A stretch of DNA of 64,000 bases, taken from contig JADZBE010000034.1 in NCBI GenBank assembly GCA_020852275.1, forward strand, positions 104,021 to 168,020. The letters run 5' to 3'. A program made the translations under genes and the position numbers. The notes under the pieces were generated by a model. That model searched no databases. It had not been told where the DNA came from and saw only the letters and a program-made list of their open reading frames with translations. Below, one piece after another: positions 7,683-15,951 of this stretch; the first letter of the stretch is position 1; each line of letters begins with the position of its first letter. Source of the stretch: Phycisphaerales bacterium (GTDB taxonomy: Bacteria; Planctomycetota; Phycisphaerae; UBA1845).

Positions 7683-9167
7683 ATGCTGCGCGCGCACTAT
7701 CCGTACTACCTCAACGGCAAGCCCGTCTTCGCCGCGGGCGGTTTACCCGGCGCCGACTTGCCCGACGCCACCTTGCCCGCCGCCGACCTGCCCGTCACCA
7801 ACAAGTTCACCGGCCAAGTCGCGTGTCGCGTCGCGCTGGCCGGCGCGGCCGCGATCGACCGCGCCATCGCCGGCGCCGTGGAGGCGTTCGAGCAGACGCG
7901 CCGCCTTCCTGCTCATCGGCGTCAGGCCGTCCTCGATCACGTCGTCACGCGCGTGCGGGAGCGCCACGAGGAACTCAGCACCGTGCTGGCCGTCGAAGCG
8001 GGCAAGCCGATCCGCGACGCCCGCGGCGAAGTGACCCGCCTGATCGACACGTTTCGCGTCGCCTCCGCGGAAGCGACGCGCCTCGGCGGCGAGTTCATGC
8101 CGCTGGACATCAGCCCGCGGTCGGAGGGCGTGACGTCGATCTGGCGGCGCGTGCCCGTCGGCGTGTGCAGCTTCATCACGCCGTTCAACTTTCCGCTCAA
8201 CCTGGTCGCGCACAAGGTCGCGCCGGCCATCGCCTGCGGCTGCCCGTTTATCCTCAAGCCCGCCTCGCGCACGCCCGTCAGCGCCATCCTGCTGGCTGAG
8301 ATCCTCGCCGAAACGGATTGGCCCGGCGGCGCGTTCTCCGTACTCCCGTGTACGCGCGACGGGGCGGATCTGTTTACCACCGATCCGCGCATCAAGCTGC
8401 TGAGCTTCACCGGCTCGCCGCAGGTCGGCTGGGAATTGAAAGCCCGCGCGGGAAAAAAGAAGGTGGTCCTTGAGCTTGGCGGCAACGCCGCGTGCATCGT
8501 GGATGACGGCGTGGATCTCGAACATGCCGCGGACAGGCTCATCGTCGGCGCCTTCTACCAGTCCGGCCAAAGCTGCATCAGCGTGCAGCGCATCCTGGCG
8601 CACGAGAGGATTTACGACGCATTGAAGGCCCGCCTCGTGGAGCGCGCCGGGAGGCTGAAGATGGGCGACCCGCTGGACGAGGACACCTTTCTGGGACCGC
8701 TGATTGCCGAGGCCGACGCGCGGCGCATTGAATCGTGGATCAGCGAGGCCGTCGCCGGCGGGGCGCGCATCGTCTGCGGCGGTCGGCGGCAGGGCGTCTT
8801 CCACGAGGCCACGCTGCTGGAGAACGTCGATCCGTCCGCAAAGATCAGTTGCGTCGAAGCCTTCGGGCCCGTGGCCACGCTCGCGCCCTTCAGCGACTTC
8901 CGCCAGGCCGTGCGCAGCGTCAACGACAGCGTGTACGGTCTGCAGGCGGGCGTGTTCACGCGCGATCTGCACCGCGCCTTCCACGCCTTCGAGGAGCTTG
9001 ACGTCGGCGGCGTCATCCTCAACGACGTGCCCAGCTTCCGCGTGGATTCGATGCCCTACGGCGGCGTAAAGGACTCTGGTTCAGGTCGCGAAGGCGTGCG
9101 CTTCGCCATCGAGGACATGACCGAAATCAAGCTGCTGGTGATGAACAGCCTCGCCTGCGGGACGTGA
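7683..9167 (+). CDS. NAD(P)-dependent aldehyde dehydrogenase
   Basis: Oxidises an aldehyde to an acid with NAD(P). 494 residues, normal for the ALDH superfamily. The catalytic Cys is C298 in GQSCISVQ; the general base Glu is E264 in LELGGN; the Asn of ITPFNFPLN, the Lys of ILKPASRTP and the cofactor turn SFTGSPQVG are all present, as is the C-terminal MPYGGVKDSGSGREG. The style is closest to lactaldehyde/succinate-semialdehyde/non-phosphorylating glyceraldehyde-3-phosphate groups; substrate is not decidable here. Residues 18-38 hold a repeat-like run (ADLPDATLPAADLP) not typical of the family. Start chosen at ATG 7683 because the family N-terminus (YPYYLNGKPV) begins there. Stands alone. Confidence 0.88.
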   Translation: MLRAHYPYYLNGKPVFAAGGLPGADLPDATLPAADLPVTNKFTGQVACRVALAGAAAIDRAIAGAVEAFEQTRRLPAHRRQAVLDHVVTRVRERHEELSTVLAVEAGKPIRDARGEVTRLIDTFRVASAEATRLGGEFMPLDISPRSEGVTSIWRRVPVGVCSFITPFNFPLNLVAHKVAPAIACGCPFILKPASRTPVSAILLAEILAETDWPGGAFSVLPCTRDGADLFTTDPRIKLLSFTGSPQVGWELKARAGKKKVVLELGGNAACIVDDGVDLEHAADRLIVGAFYQSGQSCISVQRILAHERIYDALKARLVERAGRLKMGDPLDEDTFLGPLIAEADARRIESWISEAVAGGARIVCGGRRQGVFHEATLLENVDPSAKISCVEAFGPVATLAPFSDFRQAVRSVNDSVYGLQAGVFTRDLHRAFHAFEELDVGGVILNDVPSFRVDSMPYGGVKDSGSGREGVRFAIEDMTEIKLLVMNSLACGT

Positions 9168-9735
9168 CCTCGTGGATATGAACTCGGGAAGCTGATTTTA
9201 GGGTCTGACCCCGACGGCGATGCGCTGCGGAGCGACGCCTGTTTTCGGTCAGCGACCCGGCGACATCAGTCCGCGCGTTCGCGTGCAAGGACGTCTCCCC
9301 AACTTCGCAATCGCCGCTGCACAGATGCAGAGCACGCCGCAGTCGACGCCATCGCCCCAACCACCGCGCTCCTCTTCCTCTTGCCTGGTTGCCTCTTGTC
9401 CTGTGGCCTCGTTGCCTTCCTTCCTGCGCACAGATCCTCTGCCCGCACAGTTGCTCGCTCCCTTCGACGCAGACCGGGTCCCCATGCCGCGCGTATTCCT
9501 CTTGTCTTTTGCAAAGCTTCGATTCGTTCACTGCTTCTTGGGGCGAGGGGCCGGGAAGAGTCATCCGCGGATTGCGCAGATTGCGCAGATTTGAGATTGC
9601 GCGGATGAGGTGAGTCTGATGATTGAGGTGTGGGGTTGGACTCGCGGCTCGGATGCAGCGCGTTTCGCTTTCTTGCGGGCGCGGCTCTGCAAGGCGCGGC
9701 TCGGTAAGGCCCGCCTCGGCGCGCGGTTGTGCCCC
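9168..9735. other. Intergenic stretch, no gene seen; repeat fragments
   Basis: Holds a low-complexity TTGCC-rich tract (about 9380-9425) resembling the one inside polA at 11215-11310, a short ATTGCGCAGATT direct repeat near 9570-9600, and at 9670-9735 a copy of the GGGCGCGGCTCTGCAAGGCGCGGCTC repeat family. Open frames here have no coding character. Confidence 0.6.
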
Positions 9736-10443
9736 TCAGCTTGCGGCCGCTCGCTTCTCTTTCATCGGCGGGGTCAGTACTTCCGCGAGGTCGGCCCCCT
9801 CCAGCTCGCGGGTCAACTGCGTGATGAAGCGGTCGTAGGCTTCCACCCGTTGCGTGGCGAGCTGTTGGGTTTCCGGGAAGTAAAAGCTCTCGCGCCGCGC
9901 GGGCCACACGCCGTACTCCTTCCACACGCGCCAGCGGTCGATCAGGTCAACCGCGCCTTTGCCCGTCGAAACCGACTGGCGGATCGTCGGCAGCAGCGTG
10001 AGCAGTCCGAGCTGATGCAGGTTGTCCACGTCGCTGAGGACCTGCGCTTCGATGCGCCGGCACTCGCGCTGCCCGGCCTCGCGCACGATTTCGCACGCGG
10101 CATCGAGCGATTCCGCGTCGAGGATTCCCTTCAGGCGCGCGGCGAGAATCTCCGCGCTATGATCGCGCACCACGGCGTCGCCCGCCCGCGTGACGCAGTC
10201 GTTGTCACGGAAGCCGCGACCGCGGTGGAGGACGGCGAAGTACGCGTCGTGATACAGCGCCGCGGCGATGAGCGCTTCGGCGGAGGGGGATCGATCCGCG
10301 ATCGCTGGCCAAGCGAGAAGTTGCTGCACGGCCCGCGCGACGGTCGAGCAGTGCTCCCACAAAAGCACGTCGCCCTGCTGATCGGCGTTGGGAATGATGA
10401 GATCCCGCTCCGCCTGCTTCCAGATCGCCTCGATCGTCGTCAT
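9736..10443 (-). CDS. HD-domain protein, probable metal-dependent phosphohydrolase
   Basis: 235 residues. The HD signature can be laid out as H31 (WEHCSTVARAV), H65-D66 (AALYHDAYFA), and distal Asp D138/D140 (VLSDVDNLHQLG). This is the order found in HD-superfamily phosphohydrolases, which act on nucleotides or phospho-compounds. The remainder (IDRWRVWKEYGVWPARRESFYFPETQQLA) is not a piece I recognise. The reading frame is open upstream to 10596 but the stretch before ATG 10443 is arginine/proline-rich and looks non-coding. Its substrate cannot be inferred; it has no obvious operon partner. Confidence 0.65.
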   Translation of the reverse strand: MTTIEAIWKQAERDLIIPNADQQGDVLLWEHCSTVARAVQQLLAWPAIADRSPSAEALIAAALYHDAYFAVLHRGRGFRDNDCVTRAGDAVVRDHSAEILAARLKGILDAESLDAACEIVREAGQRECRRIEAQVLSDVDNLHQLGLLTLLPTIRQSVSTGKGAVDLIDRWRVWKEYGVWPARRESFYFPETQQLATQRVEAYDRFITQLTRELEGADLAEVLTPPMKEKRAAAS

Positions 10444-11025
10444 CGGCTCCGCCTGTACGAGCGCCTTGAGACTCTGGTCAACGAGTGCGAGCGGATGGGG
10501 AACGGGAAGGCGCGCGGGGCGCAGCAGGAGCTTTCGCCGCGTCAACGGTGCGCAGCGGGGCGCCTCCGCGACAGGCACAACCCTGCGCGCGGTCAACCTC
10601 CGCGCGCACCCGCCGCATCACCCCGCTCGCGCCGCCGACGGCTGAGCCGCTCCTCCTCCCGAACCCGAACCGATCGCCGCGGTGTCAACAGCCCGTGTGG
10701 AGCACGGCCGCGTCCGTGCTTCCACGCTGCGACGACCCCCTGTAATCCGATACAGTAACCGTCCGCGCGGTCGGACTCAAGTGAAATCAGCACCGATCCA
10801 CAACGTCGCGCAGGACAGCCGCATTTTGAGAATCCTCCGACCGGCGGGCGGCACGGTCTGGCGCCGTCGTCAGGAGGTGTCGAAATGCAGCCCAGAGCGA
10901 CCCCGCGGCGTCCGCGGGCCTGCAGCAACGGACTTCCTCGTCGCGAGATGCGGCAATTCTCGCGCCATTCACCGCCGCCGGATAGATTCGCGACGCCGCC
11001 CCTGCGACAAAGGCGACGCCCGCGG
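10444..11025. other. Intergenic stretch, no gene supported
   Basis: Arginine/proline-rich frames on both strands are typical chance frames of GC-rich DNA. A short element, GGCGGCACGGTCTGGCGCC at 10848-10866, resembles the GTGGCACGGTTTGGCGTAC repeats at 49131 and 42925. Confidence 0.5.
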
Positions 11026-14000
11026 TCACTTCGCCGCCAGCCAGTTCTTCGCCCAGCCCACATCCACGACGATCGGCACATCGAGCGGAATCGCGCGGAT
11101 CATCTTCTCGCGGATCATCCGGGCCTCGTGGTCCACCGTTGCCGCGGACACCTCGAACACCAGCTCGTCGTGAACCTGAAGCAGCATCCGAGCGGTCCAT
11201 TTCAGACCCGGGGTTGCCGCTGCTGGGTTGCCCGGCTGCCTTGCTGCCTCGCTGCCTTGGTGCCTTGTTGCCTCGATGCTTATTTGCCTCGTTGCCCCGT
11301 TGCCGCGTTTGAGCGGTTCGCTTCCCGACGGGCGCGGCTCCGACCCGCGCGAGCGCATCAACTCCTGATGGATGTCCACCATCGCGCGCTTGATGAGGTC
11401 CGCCGCGGAGCCTTGCACGACGGTGTTGACCGCGATGCGCTCGCCAAAGCTGACCTGCTGGCGGTTCTGCGACTGCAACTCGCGTATGGGGCGCCGCCTT
11501 CCCAGAATCGTCTCGACGTAGCCGTGACGCCGCGCGTGCGCCACGCACTGGTCGATGAAAGCGCGAATGCCCGGGTATCGCTCGAAGTAGCGGTCGATGA
11601 AACGCTTCGCCGCAGCCTGCGAAATCCCCAATCCCCGCGACAGACCGAACGCCCCCTGCCCGTAGATGATGCCGAAGTTGACCGCCTTGGCGGCGCTGCG
11701 CTGCTCGGGCGTTACGGCCTCGAGCGGCACGTCGTTGACCTGCGACGCCACGAAGCGGTGAATGTCCTCTCCGTGCTCGAACGCCTCCATCAACGCCACG
11801 TCCTTGCAGAAATGCGCCAGCAGCCGCAGCTCGATCTGTGAGTAGTCCGCCGCCAGCAGCACCGTGTCGGGCGAGCCGGCCACGAACGCCTCGCGTATCT
11901 GCTTGCCCAGCGGCGTGCGGATCGGGATGTTCTGCAAATTCGGATCACTGGAGGAAAGCCGTCCGGTGATCGCCCCCGTCTGGTGATACGAAGCGTGGAT
12001 GCGCCCCGAGCGGCGGCTGACCATGCGCGGCAGCGTGTCCACGTACGTGCTCTTGAGCTTGAAAATCTCCCGGTACTGCAGCAGCAGCGGGGGCGCCGGG
12101 TGATCCGACTGCTCCACCAGCGCTTCGAGCGTGTCGGCGTCCGTGCTGCGCCCCGTTTTCGTCTTGCGAATCACCGGCAGCCGCAGCTCGTCGAACAGCA
12201 CCTCGGCAAGCTGCTTCGTGGAGTCGATGTTGAACGGATGCCCGACGGCCTCGAACACCTCCTGCTTCAGCTCGTCGAGCTGCGCCTGCATCACGCCGCC
12301 GAGCCGTTCCAGCTTCGCCGCATCGATGGCCACGCCGTTGTGCTCCATCTCCGTCAGCACCTCGACCAGCGGCATCTCCGTCTCGTGAAAAAGCCGTTCC
12401 ACGTGGCTGCCGCGCATCTGCCCATCAAAAAGCTCGTACAGCCGCCAGGTATAGTCGGCGTCCTCGGCCGCGTATTCACACACGCGCCGCGTGTCCACGT
12501 GGTCCATCGAGATCTGGTTGCGGCCCGAGCCGATCAGGTCGGTGATGGGGATCATGCGATGCCCGAGCAGCCCCTGCGCCATCGAGTCCAGCCCGTGTGA
12601 CGAGCGCATCGGATCCAGAAGAAAACTTGCGACCATGGTGTCGAACATCTCGCCGCGCACTTCAATCCCCGCCTGCCGCAGCACAAGCATGTCGTATTTC
12701 ATGTTTTGCCCGACCTTGCCGATCGCGGGGTCGGCGAAGACCGGGCGCAGGCGCGCGACGACGACGTCCTCAGGAATCGTCCGACCGGAGACGGAGCGGA
12801 CGGCCACGTAGAACGCGCGACCCGCCTCGCATGAAAAGGACAGTCCGACGAGCTTGGCATGGACCGGATTCAGACCCGTCGTCTCCGTGTCGAAGGCGAA
12901 ACGCGGTGATCGCTCCAGCAGCGCGACCAGAGCATCCAGTGCTTCGGGAGTGTCCACCAGGTCGTAGGTGAAGGTCTCCTGTGGCTGCGAGAGGTCGAAG
13001 AGCAGGCCTGCCTCAGCGCCGGGTTTCGAGGCCGCACCGGATGACCGGACGGATGGATCGCCCGCCGCTTGCTCCTCAGAAGGCTGGCCAGCGTCGGTGG
13101 GAGAGGACCCTCGGTCGCGCTTCGGGTTCTCAACGGCGTCGTGCGAGGCCGCTTCCTGACGGGCGCGGCTCTGAAAGGCGCGGCTCTGTTCGGTGGGGGA
13201 GGACCTTTGCTGGCGCTTCGGGTTCTGATTGGCCGCCTCCGTCCCCTGCGGTCGCGGCGACGCGCCTGCAGCGGCGACCTGCGTCCACTGCTGGCGCAGC
13301 GAGTTGAAGCCCAGTTCCTCGAAGATGGGCAGAGCGGCCGGGAAGTTGATCCGGTCCACGCGGCAACTTTCCAACTCGAACTCGATCGGCACATCGCGCC
13401 GCAGCGTCACCAGCCGCCGGGTCCGCTCCAGCATCGGCGCAAACGCCTCCACGTTCTCGCGCATCTTCGGCGTCAGCTCGGCCGCGTGGCGCAACACCTC
13501 CTCCGCCGTGCCGTACTTCTCGATCAGCTTCACCGCCGTCTTCGGACCGATGCCCTTCACGCCCGGCACGTTGTCCGTCGTGTCCCCGCACAGCGTCTGA
13601 ATCTCAATTGCCTGCTCCGGCGTGAAACCCTTCACTTCCTTGAGGCGCTCCGGGCCGACCACCTCGTCCTTCGTCGGATCCAGCAGGAATACGTTTGGAC
13701 CCAGAAGCTGATCGAGGTCCTTGTCGCGGCTGACGAGGTAGCAGTTCAGCTCCGCGTTCGACCGCATCTTCTCCACGATCGTCGCCGCCACGTCGTCGGC
13801 CTCGAACCCCGGCAGGCGGAAGATCGGCAGCCCGATCCGCTCGATGATGGACACGATGCGGTCGGCCTGAAGGATGAAATCCTCGGGCGTCGGGTCGCGG
13901 TGGGCCTTGTAGTTGGGGTCGATGTCGCGTCGAAAGACGGTCTCGTCCGACACGTCGAGCACGATCGCCAGGTAGTCCGGCCTGCGATCGCGGATCAACC

Positions 14001-14139
14001 CCAGCAGCATCTGGCAGAACACGTGCGTCGCCTTCGTCGGCTCGCCCGTCGGACTGGAGAGATCGCGGAAGGGCGCATAGAACGCCCGGAAGATCTGATA
14101 GTGGCCGTCGATCAGATAGAGGGATTTGGGCATTCGCAT
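11026..14139 (-). CDS. polA: DNA polymerase I with two repeat-derived insertions
   Basis: Replication/repair polymerase, 1037 residues, about 100 longer than usual. Residues 1-280: 5'-3' exonuclease (LYLIDGHYQIFRAFYAPF, FEADDVAATIV, SRDKDLDQLL, GDTTDNVPGVKGIGPKTA). About 385-570: 3'-5' proofreading domain, with FDTETTGLNP, GQNMKYDML and YAAEDADYTW, so the exonuclease looks active. About 580-1037: polymerase, with motif A DYSQIELRLLAHF, motif B KAVNFGIIYGQGAFGLSRG and motif C QVHDELVFEV. Two insertions break the family pattern: about 283-378 between the exonuclease domains, and about 927-978 immediately before motif C; both are low-complexity (ASPRPQGTEAANQNPK..., RGSEPRPSGSEPLK...) and arise from dispersed repeats. 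The frame is intact through both. Confidence 0.93.
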   Translation of the reverse strand: MRMPKSLYLIDGHYQIFRAFYAPFRDLSSPTGEPTKATHVFCQMLLGLIRDRRPDYLAIVLDVSDETVFRRDIDPNYKAHRDPTPEDFILQADRIVSIIERIGLPIFRLPGFEADDVAATIVEKMRSNAELNCYLVSRDKDLDQLLGPNVFLLDPTKDEVVGPERLKEVKGFTPEQAIEIQTLCGDTTDNVPGVKGIGPKTAVKLIEKYGTAEEVLRHAAELTPKMRENVEAFAPMLERTRRLVTLRRDVPIEFELESCRVDRINFPAALPIFEELGFNSLRQQWTQVAAAGASPRPQGTEAANQNPKRQQRSSPTEQSRAFQSRARQEAASHDAVENPKRDRGSSPTDAGQPSEEQAAGDPSVRSSGAASKPGAEAGLLFDLSQPQETFTYDLVDTPEALDALVALLERSPRFAFDTETTGLNPVHAKLVGLSFSCEAGRAFYVAVRSVSGRTIPEDVVVARLRPVFADPAIGKVGQNMKYDMLVLRQAGIEVRGEMFDTMVASFLLDPMRSSHGLDSMAQGLLGHRMIPITDLIGSGRNQISMDHVDTRRVCEYAAEDADYTWRLYELFDGQMRGSHVERLFHETEMPLVEVLTEMEHNGVAIDAAKLERLGGVMQAQLDELKQEVFEAVGHPFNIDSTKQLAEVLFDELRLPVIRKTKTGRSTDADTLEALVEQSDHPAPPLLLQYREIFKLKSTYVDTLPRMVSRRSGRIHASYHQTGAITGRLSSSDPNLQNIPIRTPLGKQIREAFVAGSPDTVLLAADYSQIELRLLAHFCKDVALMEAFEHGEDIHRFVASQVNDVPLEAVTPEQRSAAKAVNFGIIYGQGAFGLSRGLGISQAAAKRFIDRYFERYPGIRAFIDQCVAHARRHGYVETILGRRRPIRELQSQNRQQVSFGERIAVNTVVQGSAADLIKRAMVDIHQELMRSRGSEPRPSGSEPLKRGNGATRQISIEATRHQGSEAARQPGNPAAATPGLKWTARMLLQVHDELVFEVSAATVDHEARMIREKMIRAIPLDVPIVVDVGWAKNWLAAK
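11205..11360. repeat. In-frame repeat insertion in polA, near motif C
   Basis: A TTGCC/CTTGC-rich low-complexity tract (11210-11310) followed by CCCGACGGGCGCGGCTCCG. The same two components occur together outside genes at 9380-9430 and 9670-9740. In polA it codes for about 52 residues of the type GNGATRQ, GSEAARQPGNPAAA. Confidence 0.7.
13005..13290. repeat. In-frame repeat insertion in polA, between exonuclease domains
   Basis: Two imperfect copies of a unit: GTCGGTGGGAGAGGACCCTC near 13098 and TCGGTGGGGGAGGACCTTTG near 13191, each followed by a CGCTTCGGGTTCT segment; a GGGCGCGGCTCTGAAAGGCGCGGCTCTG stretch lies between them. It encodes a Ser/Pro/Gln/Arg-rich linker (NPKRQQRSSPTEQ; NPKRDRGSSPTD is the second copy). 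Confidence 0.72.
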
Positions 14140-14239
14140 GCACCGCTGCCTTCGAGCGGGGCCACGGACGTCCCGCGCAGCCGCGTGCTCCCGCCGCGGC
14201 CATTGTGCGGCGATACCCGCGCCCGCACAACCGCAGCAA

Positions 14240-14295
14240 CGTTCGCTCCCTTACGGTCGCGGCTCTGTCTGACTGTGCCCTTGGGCCTGCGCTCC
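14240..14295. repeat. Intergenic copy of the GC-rich repeat family
   Basis: CGCTCCCTTACGGTCGCGGCTCTGTCTGACTGTG lies between the start of polA and the end of the beta-helix gene; its core is a variant of the CTTACGGGCGCGGCTCTG copies in coding regions. Confidence 0.55.
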
Positions 14296-14308
14296 CGCGA
14301 AGCTCTCG

Positions 14309-15841
14309 CTACCGGCACGTCGCCTGCGCGCAGGGTTGCGCGCAACCCTCGATACAAACGGGTTCATCGGATTCCGGGCGCCACTTCGCTTTCGCCTGGC
14401 CGCGGCGGGTGACCTTCGCTGTGTGCGACTTGGGTCGGCCTTGCGCGTCGGGCTGGGTGAAGCGGATGGTTGAGCCTTCCGGCAGGGTGGTGGTGGCCGT
14501 GGCTTTGAGCTTGCCGTTGTTGGTGCATTTCAGGTCGAGCGCCGCGATGGCCGGGCAGAGGGATTCGTAGCACCCGATGTCCACCCGCGCGCCGAGGATT
14601 CGCGGGTTGCCGTCGAGGTCGGTGGGCTGCGTGACGACCGAGTCGTCGCCGGCATCGACGCACGGGGAGTCGTCGCGCAGGCGCAGGTTCTCCTTGTCGG
14701 CGTCCACGAACAACGGATCATCGCCAAAGTTCCCGACGCCGCCGAATTCTCCGCTCCAGCCCTCAACGCAAGAGTAGTTAATGCTGCCTGCATCCAGATA
14801 CAACTGGTATCGCTCCAAGGATGACCCGCGCTTGGCCGTGTTTCCCCACAGCAGGCAGTCGGTGATCACCGGCGTGGACTCATCGGAGTGGGTGATGATC
14901 CCGCCGACGAGGAAGCCCGATCGGTTCCGGAAGAGCGTGCAGTTCGTGAATCGCGCCGTGCCTGCATGGAGGTAAGCCACGCCGGCGTAGTCTTTCGCCT
15001 TGTTATCTACAAAGAGACAATCTTTGAACGACGGATCACCGAATCCGTAGTAGGCCCCGCCAATGTCGTCGGCTGTATTGCGAAGGAACAAGCATGATAC
15101 AAAGCTGGACTCGTGACTGGAGGTCCACGCATTAAAGGCTCCTCCTCTGCCTCGCGTATGGTTGTCATAGAACTCGCAGTCAAGCATCTGCGGGCTTCCG
15201 CTTGTCCAATTCGTAATCGCACAGTTTTCGTTGCTTCTAAATGTACACCGTTCAATCGTCGGGGAGGCATTCTCGTTCCAAAGGCCGCCGCCACCCGTCG
15301 CGTAGTTGTCTTCAATCACGCAGTCGACGAGCCGCAAGTCTGAGCCCACATTGTATATCCCTCCTCCTCGGCCCGCTTCCTCGTGGCGATCATTATAACT
15401 GTCGCGTATGACGATTCCGTCCAGAGTTACGGTCTGCGGCGCGCCTACCACTTGAATAACGCGAATAGAGTTGTCCAAGACCGACTGCAAGTCGCCGATG
15501 TTCCCGCTCAGGACAGTCAGGTTCTCAAATGAGTTGCGTTGGTCACGGTCAAGCTCGTCGCCGACGAACCCACCATAAATGGCCGTTCCGCCGTGGGGGT
15601 GGAAACTGATGTCTCGGTCACCCGTGGTCGTCGGGGTGTACATTCCCGCTGCAACCCAAAGTTCATCGCCTGGATTGGATCGGGCGATGGCGACTTGCAG
15701 GTCACAGTGTGCGTTAGTCCAGTCAGTTCCGTTGTCCGTTCCGTTGGCGTTGACATTGACGTAAATCACTTCGGCTACAAGCCGAGAATCTAAAATCGAG
15801 AGCGGAATTGTGAGAAGAACGAGAATAGGTGCAATGCGCAT
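14309..15841 (-). CDS. Secreted right-handed beta-helix protein
   Basis: 510 residues. Begins with a Sec signal peptide (MRIAPILVLLTIPLSILDSRLVA, cleavage near LVA/EV), preceded by a strong GGGAGG ribosome site 6 bases from ATG 15841, which decides the start. The body has the short repeats of a Pmp/parallel beta-helix fold (GGIYNVGSDLRLVDCVIEDN; GGGLWNENASPTIERCTFRS; ITDCLLWGN), ending with the CVDAGDDSVVTQPTDLDGNPR and DIGCYE motifs found at the end of such proteins. The last 60-70 residues form a separate module (LDLKCTNNGKLKATATTTLP ... RRGQAKAKW) that resembles the C-terminus of the repeat protein at 50707-52977. Probably cell-surface or extracellular; function unknown. Less GC-rich than its neighbours. 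Confidence 0.82.
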   Translation of the reverse strand: MRIAPILVLLTIPLSILDSRLVAEVIYVNVNANGTDNGTDWTNAHCDLQVAIARSNPGDELWVAAGMYTPTTTGDRDISFHPHGGTAIYGGFVGDELDRDQRNSFENLTVLSGNIGDLQSVLDNSIRVIQVVGAPQTVTLDGIVIRDSYNDRHEEAGRGGGIYNVGSDLRLVDCVIEDNYATGGGGLWNENASPTIERCTFRSNENCAITNWTSGSPQMLDCEFYDNHTRGRGGAFNAWTSSHESSFVSCLFLRNTADDIGGAYYGFGDPSFKDCLFVDNKAKDYAGVAYLHAGTARFTNCTLFRNRSGFLVGGIITHSDESTPVITDCLLWGNTAKRGSSLERYQLYLDAGSINYSCVEGWSGEFGGVGNFGDDPLFVDADKENLRLRDDSPCVDAGDDSVVTQPTDLDGNPRILGARVDIGCYESLCPAIAALDLKCTNNGKLKATATTTLPEGSTIRFTQPDAQGRPKSHTAKVTRRGQAKAKWRPESDEPVCIEGCAQPCAQATCR

Positions 15842-15951
15842 AGATACCTCCCAGATGGAAAATGAATGGAATCGGCGGGTGAACCCGCGTGGAATGGGTG
15901 GAGGACCGCCGTTGACCAGATAAACGGCGGTCCTCCAAGGCTGCCAGCTCT

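Noticed and set aside
9610..10758. A 382-codon plus-strand frame opposite the HD-domain gene
   Set aside because: Arg-rich, no domain; it is the shadow of the HD-domain gene and of repeat DNA.
10885..11841. A 318-codon plus-strand frame with a GGAGG upstream
   Set aside because: Overlaps the catalytic end of polA in antisense and shows no protein family; the ribosome-like site is coincidental.
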